50,349 bases of DNA. Source: JALJPB01 sp034111045 (GTDB lineage: Bacteria; Pseudomonadota; Gammaproteobacteria; Enterobacterales; Alteromonadaceae). The first letter of the stretch is position 1. Every line of letters begins with the position of its first letter. The notes beneath the pieces are model-generated. The model saw only the letters and a program-made list of their open reading frames with translations, did no database searches and was not told the DNA's origin. Location: assembly GCA_034111045.1 (NCBI GenBank), contig JAWUYA010000019.1:1-50349 (forward strand). The letters run 5' to 3'. Position numbers and translations under genes: made by a program. This document shows positions 36,112 through 45,262 of this stretch, piece after piece.

Positions 36112-38010
36112 ATGGCATTTGATTATGGCTCTATAGATCTAGGATTAAAAAATCCATTTAAAACTGAAGGTACAATTACCGCTATAAGAGGCACAACCCA
36201 AGCAATTATAGGGCTTTATTTACTCCTGAGTGCAGCATCTATCGTTAAAGAGAATACAACTGTTGGCTGGATTTTAATGGTCTTCGGTATATTTATTTTA
36301 ACTGGGGGAATTGGTGCATTGACAGGTGGAATATACTCTAGATTACGTTATTTTGTCGGACGTAATCATCCAACGTCTTTAGCTTATAATTTTAGCAAAT
36401 CAGAAAGTAGCACTGCAAATCAGGAAAAAAACACCCTTGGTTATAACAAAAAGCAACTAGAAGAAATGCTAGTGGGACGAAAAAATTCTACGTTTGTTGA
36501 ACCAGTTGGTTTTATTGCTCGGTTAATTCATAGTTTTATTCCTAAGTTATTATTTTTACCTTATCCAATACGTAATATGTCGCAACATATAATTGGTGCT
36601 TGGGTAAGTACAATTATTTCACTTATAGCTTTTGCAATTGTTGCTTTTGTTTCTCTAAATGGATTTGCAGGAGAAGCTGGGGAATTAGCCTTTCCTTTTT
36701 ACTCTGCTTTTTTAATGTGCTACTTACTCTCTACTTGGAGAAGCGCAGGTGAACCTATTGTGAGAGCGGCTGAAACGAATATAGAGCCTCTGGGTAGCAC
36801 AACTTTAGTGAAAATAATTTCTTTATCTTTAATTCTACCAATAACGATAGGATTAATACTGTCATGGTTAATGTCTACAGGCAACTTACCTCAAAACGAG
36901 ATTGAAATATTTACCAATCAACTGCCAAGTTTGAATACAAGTTTATACCTTGTAGGGATATTATTAATTTCTTCCTTATCGAGTGTATTAGCGTTTATAT
37001 TATTAAGAGAAAGACTGGCCATCGTCAACCCTGTCACTGAAGTATCAGAGTTACGTGAAAATTGGCAAGAATCTGTACACCCAAATGAAATATTCATTAA
37101 TTTAGACAATCTAGTTATGGCTAACCGTCGCTATAAAGAAGTTCCTAACAGAGTTTATTTAGAACTTGACCCTAAATTACAAGAACAGACAGATGGTAAA
37201 GGTGGTTTTATGGGTGAGATGATTCAAGAAATTCAACCTAAAGTTAAACCAATGAAGTTAGGTCAACTCTTTAATAAAATACGTTTTACTTCTCTGGTTA
37301 TCGGTAATTTCCTGTACATTACTTCATCAATACTAATACTATCTCTCGCATATCAAATTATTGATATATATACGTTAATATCAAATAATAGTATTTCAAA
37401 TCTCACTGAATTATTCAATTCTAATAACTTCTCTAATTTTCTTGAACTTACGGTAGGAGCTATACATTTGATTTTGATTGGCTTTCTTATTAAGTCTTTC
37501 GCACGTTTATTGACAACAACGGCACATTTATTTTTCGCTGAAATACAATTTGAATCACTTTTAGTTTATTTTAAATGCGAAGGAACATTCACAGAATCAA
37601 AAATATCTACTGGCACAGGAATTCATGACAGCACTCGTTCAGAAAATACGTTAGTGCGTAGCAGTATTACTCCATGGATCATTGTATCTAGAATTGTATC
37701 AACAACTTTTGCGGCAACAGGTATTAAAAACCTTGAACACCCTCGCCATATTTTAGAGATGCATAAAGATGAGACTCAATTGAAAGACATTAAAGATGAT
37801 GTTGTGTCATTCTTAAAAGATCGTGAATCCATAGCATCAATCACCAGCCAAAGAGACTTAGGCAATGCTTCACAAATCCATCAATTAAATCAACAAACAA
37901 GAGCTATCCCAACTGAAACATACTTAGTCAATACCGATCAAGAAGCTGCTAGTTATTTGCGTCAGGAAGAAGACTTAAGTGAAAATTCAATTGCCAAAGA
38001 AAAAAGTTAA
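36112..38010 (+). CDS. Orphan 632-residue multi-pass membrane protein
   Basis: I do not recognise a function. There are about eight to ten hydrophobic helices: two early (about 30-75, IIGLYLLLSAASIV and ILMVFGIFILTGGIGALTGG), three or four between about 160 and 255, one near 280-300, and a pair near 395-475. Two soluble stretches, about 310-390 (with LDNLVMANRRYKEVPNRVYLELDP) and the tail after 480 (Thr/Ser-rich TESKISTGTGIHDST, then a charged, Gln-rich end), are probably cytoplasmic. AGGAG precedes the ATG. It is monocistronic, lies directly downstream of the tRNA gene, and a decayed tRNA 3' copy follows it, which suggests it arrived as island cargo. Confidence 0.75.
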   Translation: MAFDYGSIDLGLKNPFKTEGTITAIRGTTQAIIGLYLLLSAASIVKENTTVGWILMVFGIFILTGGIGALTGGIYSRLRYFVGRNHPTSLAYNFSKSESSTANQEKNTLGYNKKQLEEMLVGRKNSTFVEPVGFIARLIHSFIPKLLFLPYPIRNMSQHIIGAWVSTIISLIAFAIVAFVSLNGFAGEAGELAFPFYSAFLMCYLLSTWRSAGEPIVRAAETNIEPLGSTTLVKIISLSLILPITIGLILSWLMSTGNLPQNEIEIFTNQLPSLNTSLYLVGILLISSLSSVLAFILLRERLAIVNPVTEVSELRENWQESVHPNEIFINLDNLVMANRRYKEVPNRVYLELDPKLQEQTDGKGGFMGEMIQEIQPKVKPMKLGQLFNKIRFTSLVIGNFLYITSSILILSLAYQIIDIYTLISNNSISNLTELFNSNNFSNFLELTVGAIHLILIGFLIKSFARLLTTTAHLFFAEIQFESLLVYFKCEGTFTESKISTGTGIHDSTRSENTLVRSSITPWIIVSRIVSTTFAATGIKNLEHPRHILEMHKDETQLKDIKDDVVSFLKDRESIASITSQRDLGNASQIHQLNQQTRAIPTETYLVNTDQEAASYLRQEEDLSENSIAKEKS

Positions 38011-38172
38011 ACCTTGATACCCACTAGCAATTTTATAGTTTGTTAAAATCTACAGACGTTGTTGCTGAGTAGTCGGTATGAAGGTTTCATCTTGAAATTA
38101 TAGTGATATTTATGTTTTTTGTTTCTGCTTTTACGTTGTTTTTACTGCTGGTCAACATTGATTACAACTTGC

Positions 38173-38224
38173 ACCAAAGGACAAGAAATAAATCTCTGGT
38201 CTTTTTCCTGTCCTTTGGTTTTTC
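38173..38224 (+). terminator. Terminator-like hairpin after the orphan membrane gene
   Basis: ACCAAAGGACA (38173-38183) pairs exactly with TGTCCTTTGGT (38209-38219), followed by TTTTTC; the loop is 25 bases. Probably terminates the 632-residue protein's transcript. Confidence 0.5.
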
Positions 38225-38287
38225 AATACGGCTTACCGTTTGTTATGCTGTGAAGTTGATCGAATGGATGAAAATTTAATATTCCCT

Positions 38288-38315
38288 TTAGTTTACTAAA
38301 ACATTAGTTTACTAA
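38288..38315. repeat. Two 12-bp direct repeats beside the tRNA fragment
   Basis: TTAGTTTACTAA at 38288-38299 and 38304-38315, 16-base period; each copy is nearly palindromic. They lie about 22 bases before the tRNA-like fragment, where integrase arm sites could be. Confidence 0.6.
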
Positions 38316-38337
38316 TAACTTTAGTTGTTCACCTTCG

Positions 38338-38374
38338 CTCATAATCGTTAGATCCCATGTTAAAATCACAAAGG
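38338..38374 (+). repeat. Decayed copy of the 3' half of tRNA-Ile2 (possible att remnant)
   Basis: Thirty-seven bases align without gaps to tRNA positions 35705-35741: the first ten (CTCATAATCG, anticodon loop) are identical and 29 of 37 match overall. The 5' half of the tRNA is absent. Partial tRNA copies starting in the anticodon loop are typical of integrase-mediated insertion. No integrase gene remains nearby. Confidence 0.55.
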
Positions 38375-38419
38375 ATCAATATTTCAAAGCTCACACCTAA
38401 GTAAACACTAGTATAATTA

Positions 38420-38569
38420 TTAGCTTTCAGCATATTTAATAGCAGCCACCATGGTTTTAAAAATTTGCTCTATGCTGTCTATTGCTATGCAGTGAGCCTC
38501 TTCAAAATCGGGTCTGGTGGTCATGAATAGCCAAGTTTTTACAAGTACTTTAGGTGGGAGTTGATTCAT
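38420..38569 (-). CDS. Small orphan protein, 49 residues
   Basis: A short minus-strand gene, ATG 38567-38569 to TAA 38420-38422, with AAGAA six bases before the start. The product begins MNQLPPKVLVKTWLFMTT, continues with an acidic RPDFEEAH and ends with an amphipathic helix (IEQIFKTMVAAIKYAES). It has no membrane segment or signal peptide. Composition and codon use look genuine, but I do not recognise the family. An AT-rich repeat (ATAATGATTCTTAATGAT) overlaps the start region and faintly resembles a Fur box. Confidence 0.45.
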   Translation of the reverse strand: MNQLPPKVLVKTWLFMTTRPDFEEAHCIAIDSIEQIFKTMVAAIKYAES

Positions 38570-38825
38570 AATGATTCTTAATGATAGTGAGTGTGAGAGT
38601 AATATAACTCCTACTCAAATATCATCCCTGATCAATATCAGCCAAGACAATAATAAGACAACTAAATTACCTCTAGATCGGCAAATAACGAATATCTATA
38701 CTCATGTTAAATAATCCTTAACGTCAATAGCGACTAGCATAAGTTTACCTATGGCGTAACGGCTTCAACTTTAGGCGACAACCACCTTGAAAAACACCCT
38801 TGGTTAACAGTAGAAAACTTACAGG

Positions 38826-39013
38826 TTTATTAACTACAACCTTGGTTTAAGCGCTGCTTTAACTATCGGTTTATATACCAATATTCTGCTATCAGGCACA
38901 TTTTTTAACATTAAAGCTGGGTGTTGCTGGTATTAAATGGCTATTGCCAATAATTCTTTATTTTATTGTATTTAATAGCTGCTATTGTTAGCCTACGCAA
39001 AAAACACCCCTAG
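38826..39013 (+). pseudogene. Remnant of a membrane protein with multiple frameshifts
   Basis: Three successive frames give a plausible continuous membrane protein end: FINYNLGLSAALTIGLYTN, then ILLSGTFFNIKAG; VAGIKWLLPIILYFIVF; AAIVSLRKKHP ending at TAG 39011-39013. At least two frameshifts interrupt it and no start is visible. Family not recognised. Bases 38570-38825 hold no other supported gene. Confidence 0.45.
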
Positions 39014-39088
39014 CAATACCTTGCAATACGAAAAAAATTGTACTGCTGGCATGGTGTGTTATTTGGTTGTAAACCCTTAAGAGAAATT

Positions 39089-40030
39089 ATGAAAAAAACA
39101 AACACCTTGAATCAGACTGAAGATGTAAAGTTACTTAAATTTCAATACTTACACCCGAAATATTGGGGAGCTTGGCTGCTTATTAGTTTCTTATTTATCG
39201 CTAGCTTTTTACCTTTTAAAGTACAATGGCAAGTCAGTAGAGGTTTTGCATTTTTGGCATTTCATTTAGTCAAAAGCCGTCGTCATGTTGCTCAGGTTAA
39301 TGTAGATATTTGTTTTAGCGATAAGAGTACTGAAGAAAAAGAACAGTTGGTGAAAGCTATATTCCATGAAAATATACAAGGTTATTTAGACAGTGGTACT
39401 TCGTGGTTTCGTAACATCAATAAATTTAAACACTGCATTGAAGTGCGAGGCCAAGATATTCTTGAACGGGAAAATGCTAATGGTAAAGGTATATTATTAG
39501 CCGGCGCACATTTTAGCATTCTCGATCTTGCCGGTGCGTTAACCAGTTTAGTGTGCGATTTAAATGTAACCTACCGTCCTCTTAATAATAAATTAATGAA
39601 TGCGGTAATGATGCGTGGCCGTTACCGCTTTGTTAAAAATGCTTACCATAAAAAAGACATTAAAAGATTCATTAGTTGTATGCGCCGCGGTGAAATTCTT
39701 TGGTATGCCCCTGATCAAGATTACGGTAGAAACCACAGTACATTTTCACCATTTTTTGGGCGAACAGCCGCCACTATTTCTGGTTTAACATTTTTAGCTA
39801 AAGCAGGTAGAGCCAAGGTCATTCCGTACAGTTATCATCGTAAAGGGGATAGCCAACAATATATATTAGAATTTTATCAGCCCTTACCTCAAACAAATTG
39901 TGAAGAAGAAGATGCTGCCAATTATAATACTTGGTTAGAGTCTGTTATTCGTCAATACCCTGCTCAATATCTATGGCTGCACAAACGTTTTAAAACACAA
40001 CCGAATCGAGAAGATGCTAGTCCATATTAG
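39089..40030 (+). CDS. Lipid A acyltransferase, LpxL/LpxM (HtrB) family
   Basis: These inner-membrane enzymes add secondary acyl chains to the Kdo2-lipid A precursor from acyl-ACP. The start at 39089 (MKKTNTLNQTED, AAGAGAAA before it) gives 313 residues, near the family's 306; an upstream ATG at 39038 adds unrelated residues and is rejected. One N-terminal membrane helix (WGAWLLISFLFIASFLP) is followed by the catalytic HX4D box H141-FSIL-D146, YRPLNN, YAPDQDYG and FFGRTAAT. A late LWLHKRFKTQP is also typical. Whether it is LpxL or LpxM cannot be decided by eye. Confidence 0.9.
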   Translation: MKKTNTLNQTEDVKLLKFQYLHPKYWGAWLLISFLFIASFLPFKVQWQVSRGFAFLAFHLVKSRRHVAQVNVDICFSDKSTEEKEQLVKAIFHENIQGYLDSGTSWFRNINKFKHCIEVRGQDILERENANGKGILLAGAHFSILDLAGALTSLVCDLNVTYRPLNNKLMNAVMMRGRYRFVKNAYHKKDIKRFISCMRRGEILWYAPDQDYGRNHSTFSPFFGRTAATISGLTFLAKAGRAKVIPYSYHRKGDSQQYILEFYQPLPQTNCEEEDAANYNTWLESVIRQYPAQYLWLHKRFKTQPNREDASPY

Positions 40031-40135
40031 CTGAAAAAACACACCTGCTAAAACACCCTAATAAAATTACGCTCTTTGACTACTCGATTAATTTTTTTGA
40101 TAATGTCACTCATAAGTATTTTCTTTTTAGCTATC

Positions 40136-40166
40136 AAAAAGGCCGCTTAAATAAGCGGCCTTTTTT
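40136..40166. terminator. Bidirectional terminator between lipid A acyltransferase and permease genes
   Basis: AAAAAGGCCGCTTA and TAAGCGGCCTTTTTT around a 2-base centre. The convergent genes on both sides can use it. Confidence 0.92.
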
Positions 40167-40196
40167 CAGTGTGGTTTTATAGGTTATAGTGGGTAA

Positions 40197-41588
40197 CTAG
40201 CCCTTTTCATCTGAAGTACTGTAACCTTTACCGACAATGGCTTTTTTAGGATAAAAATAAAGTATGGTGCCAGCGCCAAACCATAAAATAACCATCATCC
40301 ATTCTTGTGGCCAAACCAAAGCGGCTGGCATACCAGGAAAATACAGACTAATCATCAGCAAACTCGCTAACAAGCCAAACCAGCCCAATACTTTACCACC
40401 GGGTGCTTGATACGGACGTGGCATATCAGGCTCATTGTATCTAAGCAGTAAAAACGAGCCACAAACAAATATATATGAAACCATAAGTCCTAGGCTGCCA
40501 GCGTCAACAAACCAAATAAGCGCCTGGCGTCCTAAAAATGGAGCTAGCGTGCCGAGAACACCGATGAATAAAATGGCATTAACGGGAGTTTTATATTTAG
40601 GGTGCACTTTGGACAAGAAACTTGGCACCATACCACTTGCTGACATAGCGAATAGAGCACGGCTACCACCTAATAAAAACCCGTTCCAGCTGGTTAAAAT
40701 ACCGGCCACACCACCCAGTAATAGGATCAAAGCGCCAGTGCGTCCCCAGGCTGCTTGTGTTGCATCAACAGTCGCTAATTCGGAAGTACTTCGGGCATCA
40801 GCGTCGAGTAGCATACCAACTGATAGTTCAATCAACAGGTACCATACAATGGCCATCACTATTGACAACACCAGCAGTTGTCCTATTTTTTTCGGTGGTA
40901 AGTCAATTTCTTCAGCCGCTTGTGGAATAATATCAAAACCAACCATCATAAATGGCACTAATGCCATGGCCGCTAGAATGCCAGTGCCGCCACCAACAAT
41001 CAGTGGTGTCATATTAATGGCTTCACCATGTGCACCTAAGCCAATAAATAATGCCAGCCCTGACAATACAATCACGGCGACTACAACGCCTTGAATTATT
41101 GCTGCAATCCTAACGCCACGAATATTAATCCAAGTAATAACTATTGACGCTAAAGCACCAATAAGGGCTTGATCTAGATAAACACTGGAGCCATTAATCT
41201 TCCATAACTCACCATTACCTAATCCTGGAAATACATTGGTTAAGACACTCGGTAATGCCACCGCCTCAAACGCAACAACAGAAATATAAGCAAAAACGAT
41301 AGCCCAAGTACAATAAAACGAGGATGTTTTACCCATTGCCCGCAAACTATAGGCATGCTCCCCTCCAACTTCAGGCATAGCGGCGGTAAGCTCGGCATAT
41401 ATCATACCAATAACAATAATGACCCCACCGGCAATTAGAGTCGCGACAATAGCCCCAACACTTCCAGCTCTTTGCATTAGCTGAGAAATTAATACTACCC
41501 AAGACCAACCAATCATAGCGCCAAATGAAAGGACTAAAATATCTATTTGTTTCAGGCTTTTACTTAAGCCGTGTTTACTTGCACCCAA
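40197..41588 (-). CDS. APC-superfamily amino-acid permease
   Basis: A 463-residue, twelve-helix permease of the amino acid-polyamine-organocation superfamily. It shows the substrate-site glycines of helix 1 (SFGAMIGWSWVV), an early acidic helix-3 segment (MPEVGGEHAYSLRAMG), helix-6 region MVGFDIIPQAAEEIDLP with the conserved unwound Gly-Phe-Asp, and GGSRALFAMSASGMVP. The C-terminal PRPYQAPGG is common in the family. Substrate cannot be assigned from sequence. It is monocistronic with a terminator at its 3' end. Confidence 0.9.
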   Translation of the reverse strand: MGASKHGLSKSLKQIDILVLSFGAMIGWSWVVLISQLMQRAGSVGAIVATLIAGGVIIVIGMIYAELTAAMPEVGGEHAYSLRAMGKTSSFYCTWAIVFAYISVVAFEAVALPSVLTNVFPGLGNGELWKINGSSVYLDQALIGALASIVITWINIRGVRIAAIIQGVVVAVIVLSGLALFIGLGAHGEAINMTPLIVGGGTGILAAMALVPFMMVGFDIIPQAAEEIDLPPKKIGQLLVLSIVMAIVWYLLIELSVGMLLDADARSTSELATVDATQAAWGRTGALILLLGGVAGILTSWNGFLLGGSRALFAMSASGMVPSFLSKVHPKYKTPVNAILFIGVLGTLAPFLGRQALIWFVDAGSLGLMVSYIFVCGSFLLLRYNEPDMPRPYQAPGGKVLGWFGLLASLLMISLYFPGMPAALVWPQEWMMVILWFGAGTILYFYPKKAIVGKGYSTSDEKG

Positions 41589-41704
41589 AGTTGTAATCTC
41601 CTGTTAGTTTAACAATCGCATGCCATGATAAACTTTCTTGACCATTGGCAATATCTATTGAATTCATTATCAATGATTTAATAGGTTATTAAAGTTAATA
41701 TTTT

Positions 41705-41735
41705 TAAAGTTAAGTTAAGTGATTACTTAACTTTA
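41705..41735. promoter_or_regulatory. Inverted repeat upstream of the APC permease gene
   Basis: TAAAGTTAAGT (41705-41715) and its exact complement (41725-41735), 9-base centre; an alternative overlapping palindrome GTTAAGT-GATT-ACTTAAC shares it. About 120 bases before the permease ATG, so an operator is plausible. The rest of 41589-42075 shows no gene. Confidence 0.4.
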
Positions 41736-42075
41736 TTTAACCACCATATATCAAATGTAACACACATACCTTTATATACAAATTGAGGGTTATAATTTTG
41801 CTTTACCTTCTGGTTAAGAAAGGCTATTGAGGTTTTTCGATGCAGAGATCCAGCCTTATTGACTTGACTTAAGTTAAATACAAAGCAAATCTGACAGACC
41901 AGACGTTATAACTCATTTACATTGAACATAACAATAAAAACTCATCGTAGCCCTAACGTTAATTTATTAAAAAGTAGAAAACTATATTCGGTAAGGCATG
42001 TTTGTATTTATTCCTATAACCGATAAGATTTATTTATCACTATTTGAATAGGACATAAAATTTCAGAGGTGATAC

Positions 42076-42105
42076 AAAAAAGCCACTTGAATCAGTGGCT
42101 TTTTT
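42076..42105. terminator. Terminator of the TonB-dependent receptor gene
   Basis: AAAAAGCCACT - loop - AGTGGCTTTTTT, 24 bases past the receptor stop; symmetric A/T runs allow use on either strand. Confidence 0.92.
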
Positions 42106-42128
42106 ATCCATACACAAACTAACACATA

Positions 42129-45100
42129 TTAGAAGGTATATCGTGCTCCAAGAGCATATCTTGTACCATACTGGCTAGCACTCAAGAATTGCTCTTCATA
42201 ACGACCGTAAGTCTCTTCTGTTTCATTCGTGAGGTTAACACCTTCTAAAAACACCGTAAACTGTTCGGTTATATCATAATTGATACTGGCATCAACTGAA
42301 GCATACTCTTTAGCAAACTGCGGAGGACCCTCGGCAGAACCTTGATCTTGTCCTACACCAATAAGGTATGAATCACGCCAGTTGTAAGTAACTTTTGCAG
42401 ACAAACCGTCTTTTTCATAAAACATTTGGAAGTTTGCACCATCACTTAAACCAGGTAATACCGCTTGGCCTTCATGGCTTCTGGGATCAAACTCCAAGTC
42501 TCCGTCAACTATAGTGGCGTTAAATGCAGCGCCAAAACCCGAGTCACCAAATAAATGTTGAATGGCAAATTCAAAACCATCAACAGCCCTTTTACCAGCA
42601 TTAACAGGTTGATCAACTAACCATTCTAACGCTGGGTCATCGCCATTTTGAATAATGTTGTAACCGCCCGTTGTGCTGTTAAGGGTAGCTCCACCATTGG
42701 CAACAATACGATCAAATATCGCCTCATCTGTTGCTGTTGCACCTTCAGCTGCTAATTCACTGCGAGCTTGATCAGCTCTTGCACCTAAATAGGGGTCATT
42801 TAAGCCGTCAACCGTTACCGTATTGCGTGATGCTTCAATCCAGTCATCAACATCTTTTTTAAAGTAGCCTAAAGACACATAACTGCCTTCGTTATAATAA
42901 TACTCTACCGATAGATCTAAATTCATTGAACTATAAGGTTTTAGGGCAGTATTACCTGAACTGCCGGTTCTAGCGCCAATTTTAGGGTTAGGTGATAAAG
43001 ACCTTACACCCGCTAAATTGCCAAGAGGCGCCCTTGTCATCGTTTTACCCAAAGAAGCACGTACAATAACATCTTCAACTACTTCTACTTTGATATCAAT
43101 ACTTGGTAAAAACATACTGTAATCACCATAGGTATCTAATAAAGCATTGTCGCCCGCTTTAAACTGCAATGCCCATTCGGTAGTGCTTAACCAGACAATT
43201 CTGTCTTCAATTCTTTGTTTAACTGAACTGGTAACCTCTGTCTCTTCATAACGAAGGCCTACATTTATGTCAACATCCATTTCTGCTACTTCAAAATAAA
43301 GTGCAGCTTGCACATAAGCACTGTTGGTTTCTTCTAAAACCTTACCATCAGCATCTCTGCCAGGAGTTAAACCACCTAAAGGGTCAGTAACCATATAATC
43401 AAAAAAGTTAGTAACGCGTGTTAACGCTTCATCAAAGTCATAATCATAATAATAGTTAGTGGCTAAATCACTACCGCCGCCATTAAATTGGTCTAAGAAA
43501 CCATCTGTATGGTTTAAGGTAAACATACTTGCAGGGAATACATCTTGGTTACCTGCATAGCTATTAGGTCCTTGTTGATCAACACCAGCACCCCAACCAC
43601 CAATGGTTTGCTCAGTTCGTGCAATACCAAATTTAAGGTTAGCTAATGGACTATCATTTTCATTAATCCATTCACCATGAATTTGTAATTGCTTAACACC
43701 CGCTTCACCATAACCGGTATCAAAACGGCCAAAAGTAAAGTCAATTTCATTAACATCACCTTCAGCAGAATTATCAGGCCAGTAATTGGTTTGTTGAGGA
43801 ATATCACCCGAGGTAAAATCATACGTTTTCGAAACTAGGTTATTTAAACCGAAGATAAGAAATGGATTTGAACCACTGCCTTTATCAGCACCTGCATCAC
43901 TTGAGTTAGTCGAGTCATGATAATCAAGTGATAAATGGATGGTATCTGTTGCTTGCCAATCAAGATTTAAACCAATAGATTTAGCTTCAACTAATTGAGT
44001 GTTTTTTCTTTTTAGTAAAGAGAAATCACCACCCGCTTCATTAAATTTAACAACGGTACCATTTTCATCTATTTCATAAGAATTTAAGCCAGCACCGGCA
44101 TTAAACCACTGACCAAAATTCATTTCATTATTAGAAGTTTGTGTTTCATTATAGGTGTAATCTAGCGTAGCGACAAAATCATCAGTAGGTGCGATTTGAA
44201 GCGTTAATTGTGCATTGGTTCTTTCACGCTGAGCATCGCGAATGGTATTACCAAAACCTTGCGGTGAATAATGATGACAACCGGCAACTCTATCTTCGTT
44301 GTCAGAAGGAAGCGTGTCGTTTACTACATCACAACCGCCGGTACGGCGATCAATGGCATTATCGCCGGAAGCATTACCAAAAGCTAAATCAGCTTTCCAG
44401 CCACCAATACCAGCACGTTGTTCTTGCCAATCACGTTCTTGGTATGAGTAGTTAACACCTACGCCTATCATATCATCGGCAAAGGTATCACTGAGTAGAA
44501 AAGATACTTCAGGTGTGGTATCACTACCCATTTCATTCGAAGTATCGGTAAGTGCTTTACCTGTAGCAGAAAAATTAAAACCTGCATTATCAAAAGGTCG
44601 AGCCGTTTTAATGTTTACGGTGGCTCCTAAGCCGCCACTGGGTAATTCGGCACGGGCCGTTTTCATTACCGTTAATTCGCTAACACCATTGGGTGAAACA
44701 TTTTCCAAATTATATGAGCGAGTATTACCCGTACCAGGCATTTGGCGACCATTTAAGGTGATTAAGTTAAAATCTGGACCAAATCCACGCACAGTAATTT
44801 GGCTACCTTCACCGTTAGAACGGCTAATAGCGACACCAGTGATACGCTGTAACGACTCGGCTAAGTTAGTATCAGGGAACTTGCCCATTTCTTCAGCAGA
44901 TATAGCATCAACAACACCATGATTCATTCGCTTGATGTCCATCGACTTAACCAAGCTACCACGAATGCCCTTTATCTCAATCACTTCGATTTCTTTATCA
45001 GTATTTTTCTCAACGACTTGAACAACGCCAGTGTCAACTTCTTCAGCGACGGCAGGCAGAGCTGTCACTGTACCAAGTATTAAAGACACGGAGAGTGCCA

Positions 45101-45131
45101 ATCGACTTTTATTAAATTTTATATGTTTCAT
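42129..45131 (-). CDS. TonB-dependent receptor for (probably beta-glucan) oligosaccharides
   Basis: A 1000-residue outer-membrane transporter. The start at 45131 (MKHIKFNKSRLALSVSLILG) follows AGGG at good spacing and gives a signal peptide ending at VAEE; an ATG at 45197 is rejected because its leader would cover an operator. Then come a TonB-box-like IEVIEIKGIRGSL, the plug domain (AISAEEMGKFPDTNLAESLQ, RGFGPDFNLITLNGRQMPG) and a 22-strand barrel ending in aromatic YALGARYTF. The plug style matches the large carbohydrate-receptor class of Alteromonadales and Caulobacter. Divergence from a GH16 gene through shared LacI-type operators suggests laminarin-oligosaccharide uptake; substrate is inferred. 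Confidence 0.92.
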   Translation of the reverse strand: MKHIKFNKSRLALSVSLILGTVTALPAVAEEVDTGVVQVVEKNTDKEIEVIEIKGIRGSLVKSMDIKRMNHGVVDAISAEEMGKFPDTNLAESLQRITGVAISRSNGEGSQITVRGFGPDFNLITLNGRQMPGTGNTRSYNLENVSPNGVSELTVMKTARAELPSGGLGATVNIKTARPFDNAGFNFSATGKALTDTSNEMGSDTTPEVSFLLSDTFADDMIGVGVNYSYQERDWQEQRAGIGGWKADLAFGNASGDNAIDRRTGGCDVVNDTLPSDNEDRVAGCHHYSPQGFGNTIRDAQRERTNAQLTLQIAPTDDFVATLDYTYNETQTSNNEMNFGQWFNAGAGLNSYEIDENGTVVKFNEAGGDFSLLKRKNTQLVEAKSIGLNLDWQATDTIHLSLDYHDSTNSSDAGADKGSGSNPFLIFGLNNLVSKTYDFTSGDIPQQTNYWPDNSAEGDVNEIDFTFGRFDTGYGEAGVKQLQIHGEWINENDSPLANLKFGIARTEQTIGGWGAGVDQQGPNSYAGNQDVFPASMFTLNHTDGFLDQFNGGGSDLATNYYYDYDFDEALTRVTNFFDYMVTDPLGGLTPGRDADGKVLEETNSAYVQAALYFEVAEMDVDINVGLRYEETEVTSSVKQRIEDRIVWLSTTEWALQFKAGDNALLDTYGDYSMFLPSIDIKVEVVEDVIVRASLGKTMTRAPLGNLAGVRSLSPNPKIGARTGSSGNTALKPYSSMNLDLSVEYYYNEGSYVSLGYFKKDVDDWIEASRNTVTVDGLNDPYLGARADQARSELAAEGATATDEAIFDRIVANGGATLNSTTGGYNIIQNGDDPALEWLVDQPVNAGKRAVDGFEFAIQHLFGDSGFGAAFNATIVDGDLEFDPRSHEGQAVLPGLSDGANFQMFYEKDGLSAKVTYNWRDSYLIGVGQDQGSAEGPPQFAKEYASVDASINYDITEQFTVFLEGVNLTNETEETYGRYEEQFLSASQYGTRYALGARYTF

Positions 45132-45182
45132 AAATACCCTAGATTTATTGTTTATTTTTGCTTTTGATGACTTCCCATTACT

Positions 45183-45196
45183 TGGAAGTGCTTCCA
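45183..45196. promoter_or_regulatory. LacI-type operator 1 (receptor side)
   Basis: TGGAAGTGCTTCCA, 13 of 14 positions of the palindrome TGGAAGCGCTTCCA, about 52 bases before the receptor ATG. A further degenerate half-match lies at 45217-45228. Confidence 0.75.
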
Positions 45197-45248
45197 TCCA
45201 TTAGGGTTAAAAAAATAAAGCGCTCCCTAGACCAATGCATAAAAACAT

Positions 45249-45262
45249 TGGAAGCGCTTCCA
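45249..45262. promoter_or_regulatory. LacI-type operator 2 (perfect palindrome)
   Basis: TGGAAGCGCTTCCA, a perfect 14-base palindrome with the central CG typical of LacI-family sites. Centre is 66 bases from operator 1. Confidence 0.85.

Noticed and set aside
38112..38279. 55-codon plus-strand frame with two hydrophobic stretches
   Set aside because: It overlaps a terminator-like hairpin (38173-38224), has no good ribosome-binding site and its Phe/Leu content follows from T-rich DNA.
40435..41094. 219-codon frame antisense to the APC permease
   Set aside because: It is a shadow of the permease gene; composition mirrors the sense codons and no domain is recognisable.
44189..44922. Plus-strand frames antisense to the TonB receptor
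   Set aside because: Shadows of the receptor gene without start signals or recognisable domains.
45132..45197. Upstream ATG giving a 1022-residue TonB receptor
   Set aside because: It overlaps a LacI-type operator and precedes the signal peptide with unrelated charged residues; the internal ATG has AGGG upstream.
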